DNA of 19,944 bases from JAXDBW01 sp034678405 (lineage in GTDB: Bacteria; Patescibacteriota; Patescibacteriia; UBA10025; JAHIVO01), in assembly GCA_034678405.1 (NCBI GenBank), contig JAXDBW010000034.1:1-19944 (forward strand), written 5' to 3'. The position numbers and the translations under genes are program-made. The stretch's first letter is position 1. Every line of letters begins with the position of its first letter. Of the stretch, positions 15,713 through 19,944 are shown piece by piece. Under the pieces are notes generated by a model. That model worked only from the letters and a program-made list of their open reading frames with translations, was not told where the DNA came from and ran no database searches.

Positions 15713-16057
15713 CTAAAACATTTGCGGCAACTGCTTGCCGCCGAGGATATGGACGTGTAGGTGTGGCACGGTTTGACCGCCCTCAGTACCAGTATTGATC
15801 ACGACCTTGTATCCTTTCTCCCCTAGCCCGAGCTGCTCGGCAATTGTCGGGATACTGGTAAAAAGCTCCGTCAGCATCTCACTCTGATCAGCCGTCACTG
15901 ACTGAAGTGAGGGGATGTGTTCGCGCGGCACGAGCAAGACGTGCGTCGGCGCCTTTGGCTCGATGTCATGAAACGCGACAAACGTTTTACCCTCATAGAT
16001 AAATTTGCTTTTGAGCTGTCCTGATACGATCTGACAAAAAACACAGTCGCCACTCAT
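15713..16057 (-). CDS. HIT family (histidine triad) nucleotide-binding protein
   Basis: Small purine-nucleotide hydrolases/transferases of the Hint type cleave phosphoramidates such as AMP-lysine or aminoacyl-AMP. The 114-aa product has the N-terminal CVFCQIVSGQ, where CxxC can bind zinc, then FHDIEPKAPTHVLLVPREHI and the catalytic triad HLHVHILGG near the C-terminus (about 99-107). Length is normal. Its ATG overlaps the hisS TGA as ATGA (4-nt overlap), indicating translational coupling. This pairing with an aminoacyl-tRNA synthetase fits the known activity of Hint proteins on aminoacyl-adenylates, but a functional link is inference. Confidence 0.93.
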   Translation of the reverse strand: MSGDCVFCQIVSGQLKSKFIYEGKTFVAFHDIEPKAPTHVLLVPREHIPSLQSVTADQSEMLTELFTSIPTIAEQLGLGEKGYKVVINTGTEGGQTVPHLHVHILGGKQLPQMF

Positions 16058-17538
16058 AGGAGTTTTGGTTGGTCATCAGATGGCTGTTCGATTTGAGTCC
16101 CGGGCGTGTCAGCTGTTTTGCCGCCATTTATTTTTTTCAGCCGCCGCTCGAGTTCGGGAATCATTTTCTCGACATCAAATGTTTCCTGGATGCCGCTCTC
16201 CATATCGCGGATGAGGATGGTATTATCCATGAGCTCTTTTTGGCCGAGGATGACGGTAAACTTCACTGCCATTTTATTTGCGAGCTCCATTTGCGCCTTC
16301 AGGCCGTTCTTCGAGAAGCTCTCGGCGACATTGAACCCCGCGCTGCGGAGCTGGCCAAATACTTTGAGCGATTTCTTGCGTGCTTCATCGCCGAGCTGCG
16401 CCACGAAGATGTCGGGGCGAGCAGGTTCGTCGACATGGAGACCACGATTTTTGATCTCGATGATCAGTCGCTCAATGCCAATGGCAAATCCCATCGCGGG
16501 TGCGGGCTGGCCGCCGAGCTCCTCGACGAGATAGTCGTAGCGCCCCCCACCACCGAGCGCGCTCTGAGCTGAGGGCTTACCTGTCTGTTCGGGTTCTTCA
16601 GCGACGGTAGTGTCAGTTTCTTTTTCTGTAGTATCAGGAGTTGGCGCAGTGGTTCCGACATCGGCCACCGCAGCGTCTAATTCAGATTTCTCGATCGGCA
16701 TCGGCCAAATCTCAAAGGCGGTGCGAGAATAATAGTCGAGGCCACGGACGAGGCGTGGATTCAGCACATACGGAATATCGAGCTCATCGAGATGTTCAAG
16801 CACTTTGACGAAGTGCTTATTTGAATCGTCGTCGAGATAATCCACGATCTGCGGTGCCTCCTGGACCAGGGCCTGCGTATCCGGGTGTTTGCTGTCGAGG
16901 ATACGGAGGGGGTTTGATTGGAGTCGCTCACGATCCTCCTCGGGCAGTGAATTCTTGCGGGTTTTGAAGTAATCCTGGAGCGCTTTGATATAGTCTTTGC
17001 GCGCCTCTGGTGACCCGAGGCTATTCACCTGCAGCGACACCGGCACACCGATATCAGTAAAGAAGGTGTGTGCCATCATCATGAGCTGCGCGTCAATGAC
17101 CGGGTGATTGTCACCGAGCACCTCAAATCCAAACTGGTGGAACATCCGATACCGACCGGCCTGGGGCCTGTCATAGCGGAAAAAAGGGCCGACATAGTAG
17201 AGCTTCACCGGCTGGGGACGATTGAGCATACCGTGCTCAATGTATGCCCGGACCACGCTCGCTGTCCCCTCGGGGCGGAGCGCGACGGCATCGCCATGCT
17301 TGTCCGCAAACGAATACAACTCTTTTTCGACGATATCGGTCTCCTTGCCGACTGATCGAGTAAATAGCTGCTCCTCTTCCAGCAGGGGCGTGTCGATCCG
17401 GCCAAAACTAAAGGTGCGCGCCAGGGCGTCGACGCGATTGCGAATATAATCCCAGTAATGCTGCTCCTCCGGCAGGATATCTTTCATGCCCCGCAGGAGC
17501 TGAGGCGTTTTCTTAGACTTGTCGGATTTCTTGGGCAT
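16054..17538 (-). CDS. hisS: Histidyl-tRNA synthetase with an acidic insertion
   Basis: HisRS is the class II enzyme charging tRNA-His. The 494-aa product has GMKDILPEE (17-25), LRPEGTASVVRAYIEHGM (87-104), motif 2 (VGPFFRYDRPQAGRYRMF, 116-133), histidine motif RGLDYYSRTAFEI (265-277), GGGGRYDYLVEELGG (329-343), motif 3 GFAIGIERLI (350-359) and the C-terminal anticodon-binding domain (about 374-470). I chose ATG at 17538 (MPKKSDKSKK). A longer in-frame start at 17658 would run inside lepB and add 40 unrelated residues. It is about 70 residues longer than the E. coli enzyme because of a Thr/Glu-rich insertion at about 279-322 and a 20-residue polar tail. It starts 16 nt after the lepB stop and overlaps the HIT gene. 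Confidence 0.96.
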   Translation of the reverse strand: MPKKSDKSKKTPQLLRGMKDILPEEQHYWDYIRNRVDALARTFSFGRIDTPLLEEEQLFTRSVGKETDIVEKELYSFADKHGDAVALRPEGTASVVRAYIEHGMLNRPQPVKLYYVGPFFRYDRPQAGRYRMFHQFGFEVLGDNHPVIDAQLMMMAHTFFTDIGVPVSLQVNSLGSPEARKDYIKALQDYFKTRKNSLPEEDRERLQSNPLRILDSKHPDTQALVQEAPQIVDYLDDDSNKHFVKVLEHLDELDIPYVLNPRLVRGLDYYSRTAFEIWPMPIEKSELDAAVADVGTTAPTPDTTEKETDTTVAEEPEQTGKPSAQSALGGGGRYDYLVEELGGQPAPAMGFAIGIERLIIEIKNRGLHVDEPARPDIFVAQLGDEARKKSLKVFGQLRSAGFNVAESFSKNGLKAQMELANKMAVKFTVILGQKELMDNTILIRDMESGIQETFDVEKMIPELERRLKKINGGKTADTPGTQIEQPSDDQPKLL

Positions 17539-17554
17539 ACGGTAGATAAAATAA

Positions 17555-18187
17555 TTACGTCGTTTGGTATTGGGGAGGGGTGAAGTGCTGGAACGTGCTA
17601 AACGGCCATACTCTGAGCCAGGCTCGACCCACGATGTCACTCTCTGGCAATGGCCCAAAGCTCCGTGAATCCAAGCTCACCGGACGATTGTCCCCCATCA
17701 CATAATACTGATCCCCACCCAGCGTCACTTCTTTGTTACCATTCGTTACGATAGTATCGAAAAGATATGGTTCATCCAGAGTAAACCCGTCTGGATTGGC
17801 CTCATTTTTTATCATGACATGGCCGTCCTGGATGATCACTGTCTCATGAGGCAGGCCGATGATGCGCTTGATGAGAAATTCACCGCTGATCTTCGGATCT
17901 TTGACCACGACCACTTCTCCCCGCTGCGGATCATTAAACCGATAGGTGATTTCATCGATGATCAGGTATTGATTGTCATGGAAATTCGGCTCCATTGACG
18001 CGCCGCGCACATAGAATGGTTGAAATAGAAAATACCGGACCGGGATGATGATCACCACCGCGATCACGACGATCTTTACCAATTCAATAAAAAATCCCCG
18101 CGGTGACTGGGCGTAGGAGGGTACTTTTTTCTCCTCTTCCTTCGGGGCGTCAGGCTCGTTCGATGTTTTTTCGGGTGTAATTTTCAT
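17555..18187 (-). CDS. lepB: Signal peptidase I
   Basis: This membrane-bound serine protease removes signal peptides from Sec-exported proteins, including presumably the secreted proteins of this window. The 210-aa product has a charged cytosolic N-terminus (1-33), one membrane helix (about 34-56), the catalytic Ser64 in RGASMEPNF, catalytic Lys107 in EFLIKRIIGLP, and box E GDNRPVSLDSRSFGP (165-179). The type is S26A with a single N-terminal anchor, as in Gram-positive-like enzymes. Start choice: ATG 18187 gives a normal N-terminus. A GTG at 18208 would add seven residues but lies at or before the expected transcription start from the -10 at 18211-18216. hisS follows after 16 nt. Confidence 0.95.
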   Translation of the reverse strand: MKITPEKTSNEPDAPKEEEKKVPSYAQSPRGFFIELVKIVVIAVVIIIPVRYFLFQPFYVRGASMEPNFHDNQYLIIDEITYRFNDPQRGEVVVVKDPKISGEFLIKRIIGLPHETVIIQDGHVMIKNEANPDGFTLDEPYLFDTIVTNGNKEVTLGGDQYYVMGDNRPVSLDSRSFGPLPESDIVGRAWLRVWPFSTFQHFTPPQYQTT

Positions 18188-18210
18188 AATGTTTTTCTCT
18201 GGGGCCACTC

Positions 18211-18216
18211 ATTATA
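18211..18216 (-). promoter_or_regulatory. Possible -10 element for lepB-hisS-HIT
   Basis: A perfect TATAAT on the minus strand, 24 nt upstream of the lepB ATG, lies in an A/T-rich block with a second candidate, TATATT, about 10 nt further upstream. No good -35 is visible at 16-18 bp; a TTAGCT before the second candidate is only 3/6. Tentative. Confidence 0.35.
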
Positions 18217-18390
18217 TATACAGAATATATGAGCAGTCGTTTTTTTAGCTAAGATTACCCCAATTGCCATCCATTCTACTCCAAAAAAGGGCGTTTGTAA
18301 AGGTTGATACGCCTGGACTGCAAAGGAAAATTCGATTTCAATCTGGTGGGGGATAGTGAAAAAAGTTCGAACCTTTTGCCGGTATGCGCT

Positions 18391-18411
18391 GCCTTAGGTA
18401 AGGCGTTTTTT
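18391..18411 (+). terminator. Rho-independent terminator hairpin in noncoding DNA
   Basis: GCCTT (18391-18395), loop AGGT, AAGGC (18400-18404), G, then six Ts (18406-18411). The form is canonical on the plus strand, but no plus-strand gene precedes it, so it may end an unannotated small RNA or act as an attenuator for the gene at 18586. Confidence 0.55.
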
Positions 18412-18458
18412 CAGTTTGGTGATTTCAACTATCGCCTGATTGCAAATGATTAGCAATT

Positions 18459-18471
18459 ATGTTCGAACCTC
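18459..18471. repeat. Left copy of a 13-bp direct repeat (ATGTTCGAACCTC)
   Basis: Identical to 19467-19479; the two copies bracket the 261-aa gene with 995 bp between them. The core GTTCGAAC is an 8-bp palindrome, also present at 18364-18374. The same TTCGAACCT core occurs in the T-arm of tRNA-Val at 19730-19738. Confidence 0.6.
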
Positions 18472-18498
18472 TATAGACAACCACTCTGATTCATCCAG

Positions 18499-18528
18499 TT
18501 GACTAACAAGCTCTCTCTGGAGTAAGCT
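18499..18528 (+). promoter_or_regulatory. Candidate promoter for the 261-aa gene
   Basis: TTGACT (18499-18504; 5/6) is followed by 18 bp and TAAGCT (18523-18528; only the conserved T, A and last T match). An alternative is TTAGCA-16-TATAGA (18450-18477), whose spacer contains the GTTCGAAC palindrome. Both are tentative. Confidence 0.35.
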
Positions 18529-18571
18529 AATTTAACCACAAAAAATAAAGACAGCTTTTTAACCCCACAAT

Positions 18572-18577
18572 AGGAGG
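18572..18577 (+). promoter_or_regulatory. Perfect Shine-Dalgarno AGGAGG
   Basis: AGGAGG lies eight nt before the ATG at 18586 and fixes the start of the 261-aa gene. It contrasts with the absent or weak ribosome binding sites of most minus-strand genes in the window. Confidence 0.8.
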
Positions 18578-18585
18578 AAATAGAA

Positions 18586-19371
18586 ATGGAACAGTGGCAA
18601 TTAGTAGCTTTGCTAATTGTGTATGCGCTCATGGGCATACTGATGATCTGGCACAAGTGGTTCAGAAAGGCGAAGCCCGACACCCGACAACCCAACGGTT
18701 GGCGGGTTAAGGTCAAGAAGGGAGTGTACGATCGTTATGACACAAACTTCTCGTGCCGCAAAAAGAATGTCTCCTGGCGAACATGGTTCCGATCGTGGTT
18801 TAGTGGCTGGTATGGTGATATCCGAGCGCCCGAACCATATACGCGTATCGACACGTATTATGTACCAGACGAACTGGTGATTGATACGGAAAAGAACGGT
18901 ATACGGTTCTATCGTCATCAGGATGATACCACCACCATTGTAACCGTCCGCCAGGAAGAAATTCATTTGATTGAGCGGCGGTACATCGACCATCCGGCTT
19001 ACTATCTTGATCCCCGTGTTCCCCGGAGCGATTGTGCGATTGTGACCACGGTGACCGCGGAGTCTCCTGCCGAAGCAGCCGATTGGCTGCCCATGTTTCG
19101 GCAGTACCGGTTTGGATGGCTGGAGAGGTTCTGGATAGGGAAGCTGCTGTCAAAGATGTACAGTCGCTGGACGCCCACCATGCAGCACCTACTGGAGAAT
19201 AATCCGGCGCTGCGTCGGAGAATGAATGTGCGGTACATCCAACCCGCCGCTCAACTTCTTTCCAGGGCTCAGTCCCAGGTCGGTCTTGCGCGCCTACTGA
19301 CCAATCTCCGGGTATTACTCCGCTACGCCGCTGGGGTCGGAGAACTCCGGATTGCATACGCGCTACAGTAA
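18586..19371 (+). CDS. Unknown 261-aa single-pass membrane protein
   Basis: I do not recognise a family. The product has one N-terminal hydrophobic helix (about 6-22, ending at WHKWFRKAK, which predicts N-out/C-in or a signal anchor). A basic, Trp/Phe-rich region follows (about 40-78, with SWRTWFRSWFSGWYGDI), then a beta-rich middle (about 84-135), a PAEAADWLPMFRQYRFGWLERFW segment, split here between residues 161-170 and 171-183, and a helical, Arg-rich C-terminus (about 195-258). It is the only plus-strand gene. It has its own perfect Shine-Dalgarno and a strong terminator, and it is flanked by 13-bp direct repeats, so it looks like a self-contained unit. Evidence for coding is the ribosome binding site, the length and the terminator placed just after the stop. 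A role at the membrane is all that can be inferred. Confidence 0.8.
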   Translation: MEQWQLVALLIVYALMGILMIWHKWFRKAKPDTRQPNGWRVKVKKGVYDRYDTNFSCRKKNVSWRTWFRSWFSGWYGDIRAPEPYTRIDTYYVPDELVIDTEKNGIRFYRHQDDTTTIVTVRQEEIHLIERRYIDHPAYYLDPRVPRSDCAIVTTVTAESPAEAADWLPMFRQYRFGWLERFWIGKLLSKMYSRWTPTMQHLLENNPALRRRMNVRYIQPAAQLLSRAQSQVGLARLLTNLRVLLRYAAGVGELRIAYALQ

Positions 19372-19395
19372 GAAGCCCACCCGGGCAATAAACAT

Positions 19396-19427
19396 AGCCC
19401 CTCACTCACTGAGTGGGGGTGCTTTTA
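19396..19427 (+). terminator. Strong Rho-independent terminator after the 261-aa gene
   Basis: AGCCCCTCACT (19396-19406) pairs with AGTGGGGG-T-GCT (19412-19423) around loop CACTG, with one G-U pair and one bulged T. The T-rich run TTTTATT follows. It lies 24 nt past the stop codon at 19371. Confidence 0.8.
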
Positions 19428-19466
19428 TTATCACACTTAGACCATCAACATCTCTTCAAAAAAGAA

Positions 19467-19479
19467 ATGTTCGAACCTC
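19467..19479. repeat. Right copy of the 13-bp direct repeat (ATGTTCGAACCTC)
   Basis: Exact copy of 18459-18471, located after the terminator of the 261-aa gene and before the tRNA region. It may be an attachment-like or operator-like site; see findings. Confidence 0.6.
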
Positions 19480-19485
19480 AAATTC

Positions 19486-19503
19486 GCTGCTGAGATTAGC
19501 AGC
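19486..19503. other. Perfect small hairpin (GCTGCT/AGCAGC)
   Basis: A six-bp perfect stem with loop GAGATT, but no T run directly after it on either strand. It sits just downstream (minus strand) of the tRNA-like region and may be a processing or transcription barrier. Role unknown. Confidence 0.4.
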
Positions 19504-19515
19504 AGGATGGGCGTG

Positions 19516-19534
19516 AAAAAGTAGACTGTCTGTC
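19516..19534 (-). terminator. Possible weak terminator after the tRNA region
   Basis: Minus strand AGAC-AGACA-GTCT, then AC and five Ts (19520-19516), immediately after the CCA end of the tRNA-like sequence. The stem is only four bp, so this is tentative. Confidence 0.25.
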
Positions 19535-19712
19535 TGGTGGGCGCGATAGGAGTCGAACCTATGACCTTACGAATGTGAATCGTACGCTCTGGTTCGGGGC
19601 AGCGATGAATGCTCCTCATAGTCGCATCCATCGGCGTTCGCTTCATCGTCTTACTCTTCGCTCACTGCTGCCCGTCATCGCCGATGGCGATGACCCACCT
19701 GAGCTATGACAG
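19535..19712 (-). pseudogene. Interrupted tRNA-Val(CAC)-like gene
   Basis: On the minus strand the 3' two thirds of a tRNA are intact: GAGC (D-stem 3' side), anticodon stem TACGA/TCGTA with loop TTCACAT (anticodon CAC, valine), T-arm ATAGG-TTCGACT-CCTAT, acceptor strand CGCGCCC, A, and encoded CCA (19537-19535). About 100 nt upstream lies a D-arm 5' piece, TAGCTCAGGTGG (around 19695-19706), directly abutting the CCA of the intact tRNA at 19713. The D-loop is interrupted by a structured insert. The 5' acceptor strand needed (GGGCGCG) is missing: the bases before TAGCTC are CTGTCA. It is therefore probably a chimeric or decayed tRNA rather than a simple intron-containing one. Confidence 0.6.
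19591..19694. other. Structured insert within the tRNA-like gene
   Basis: About 100 nt that can fold as a rod: GGGCAGC (19597-19603) with GCTGCCC (19667-19673), and GATGAA (19604-19609) with TTCATC (19642-19647). Directly next to it is a perfect nine-bp hairpin, GTCATCGCC-GAT-GGCGATGAC (19674-19694). On the minus strand it contains AGCAGTGAGCG (19669-19659), which also occurs on the plus strand at 19846-19856. No coding frame or known ribozyme core was recognised. Confidence 0.5.
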
Positions 19713-19789
19713 TGGTGGGTGATTCAGGATTCGAACCTGAGACCTTACGAATGTGAATCGTACGCTCTAACCAACTGAGCTAATCACCC
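19713..19789 (-). tRNA. tRNA-Val(CAC)
   Basis: A complete 77-nt cloverleaf including encoded CCA: acceptor GGGTGAT/ATCACCC, TA, D-stem GCTC/GAGC with loop AGTTGGTTA, anticodon stem TACGA/TCGTA with loop TTCACAT (anticodon CAC reads GUG, valine), variable AGGTC, T-stem TCAGG/CCTGA with loop TTCGAAT, discriminator A. All stems are perfectly paired. The 28-bp block from the D-stem 3' side to the variable loop is identical to the interrupted copy at 19563-19590. Confidence 0.93.
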
Positions 19790-19944
19790 CTACTACTGGG
19801 GCCCCCGCGAGCTGCTACCGCGACGCTGAAGTGCGCACAAATCGTAGCAGTGAGCGCAGTGTAACGAGCAAGCTGCGTGACGATGCGGAGCATGCAGCGG
19901 CGCGGAAAGCGGAACCGTTGCGCCGGGTGGAGCGGAGTCAATGC
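19790..19944. other. GC-rich structured noncoding tail, related to the tRNA insert
   Basis: No gene seen. The sequence is rich in short inverted repeats: CTGCTAC (19812-19818) with GTAGCAG (19844-19850), and further GCTGC/GCAGC and ATGC-GGA-GCAT pairings around 19870-19901. It shares AGCAGTGAGCG-x-AG-x-GTAA and a downstream GGAGCAT, in the same order, with the minus strand of the insert at 19591-19694. It is probably another copy of a structured repeat family and runs off the window. Confidence 0.4.

Larger units (their letters stand above)
18217..18585. other. Noncoding divergent region between lepB and the 261-aa gene
   Basis: No convincing coding frame. It holds the lepB promoter area, a possible weak minus-strand hairpin with T run (GGCGT 18290-18294, ACGCC 18309-18313, then six Ts on the minus strand), the first GTTCGAAC copy (18364-18374), a plus-strand terminator hairpin (18391-18411), the second GTTCGAAC copy (18459-18471), a candidate plus promoter (18499-18528) and the ribosome binding site of the downstream gene. 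A plus terminator upstream of the gene suggests either a small RNA or a leader/attenuator. Confidence 0.5.

Noticed and set aside
17539..17658. Longer hisS start at 17658
   Set aside because: It would overlap the end of lepB by more than 100 nt and add 40 residues that do not resemble HisRS. The ATG at 17538 gives a standard start.
18800..19405. Minus-strand 201-codon open frame opposite the 261-aa gene
   Set aside because: The plus-strand frame has a perfect Shine-Dalgarno, a membrane helix at the N-terminus and a terminator right after its stop. The minus frame has none of these.
19591..19694. Group I intron or hammerhead ribozyme in the interrupted tRNA
   Set aside because: The insert is too short for a group I intron, is not in the anticodon loop, and no P7-like core was seen. 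The hammerhead core (CTGATGA with GAAA) is absent.
1..19944. Recoded TGA (genetic code 25, as in Gracilibacteria/SR1)
   Set aside because: All conserved genes are intact with the standard code, and TGA is used as a stop in the 368-aa gene and hisS.

Overview
The window looks like a chromosomal segment of a Candidate Phyla Radiation (Patescibacteria) bacterium, probably a Parcubacteria-type lineage. Three things point that way: a giant secreted protein that begins with a type IV secretion pilin-like double membrane segment, envelope proteins rich in Asn/Thr, TSP3 calcium-type repeats and Ig-like modules, and an unusually long S21 protein. This assignment is inference. Every gene reads through with the standard bacterial code, and TGA is used as a stop (the 368-aa gene and hisS), so this is not a TGA-recoding (code 25) lineage. 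Base composition appears moderate, about half G+C by eye.

Layout, left to right, with nearly everything on the minus strand. Positions 1-2137 hold the division pair ftsA-ftsZ (ftsZ runs off the left edge), with a good sigma-70-like promoter at 2164-2192. Positions 2258-6369 hold an apparent operon reading 500-aa secreted Ig/Cys-rich protein, 220-aa and 368-aa single-pass proteins with TSP3-type repeats, ybeY, dgkA. It has tight spacing, a 1-nt stop/start overlap and a promoter at 6414-6442. Positions 6454-14763 hold one 2769-codon gene for a giant surface protein. Upstream of it are yqeY and rpsU, with a consensus-like promoter at 15622-15651. Positions 15713-18187 hold a housekeeping operon lepB-hisS-HIT hydrolase.

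From about 18190 to the right end the character changes. There is a 370-bp noncoding region with a plus-strand terminator hairpin. Then comes the only plus-strand gene, an unrecognised 261-aa single-pass protein with a perfect Shine-Dalgarno and a strong terminator. A 13-bp direct repeat centred on GTTCGAAC flanks it. After that lie an interrupted tRNA-Val(CAC)-like locus with a structured insert of about 100 nt, an intact tRNA-Val(CAC), and a GC-rich structured tail that shares sequence with the insert.

How the genes fit together: ftsA/ftsZ (divisome), dgkA (lipid carrier phosphorylation) and lepB (signal peptide removal) are envelope functions. The four accessory proteins (500, 220, 368 and 2769 aa) look like a cell-surface set: signal peptide or single membrane anchors, extracellular Ig/IPT-like modules, Cys-rich segments, and one domain shared between the giant protein and the 368-aa protein. 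ybeY, rpsU, yqeY and hisS are translation functions. The main candidates for something new are the giant pilin-headed protein with an embedded pseudopilin-like domain, its small partner proteins, and the tRNA-Val/structured-repeat region.
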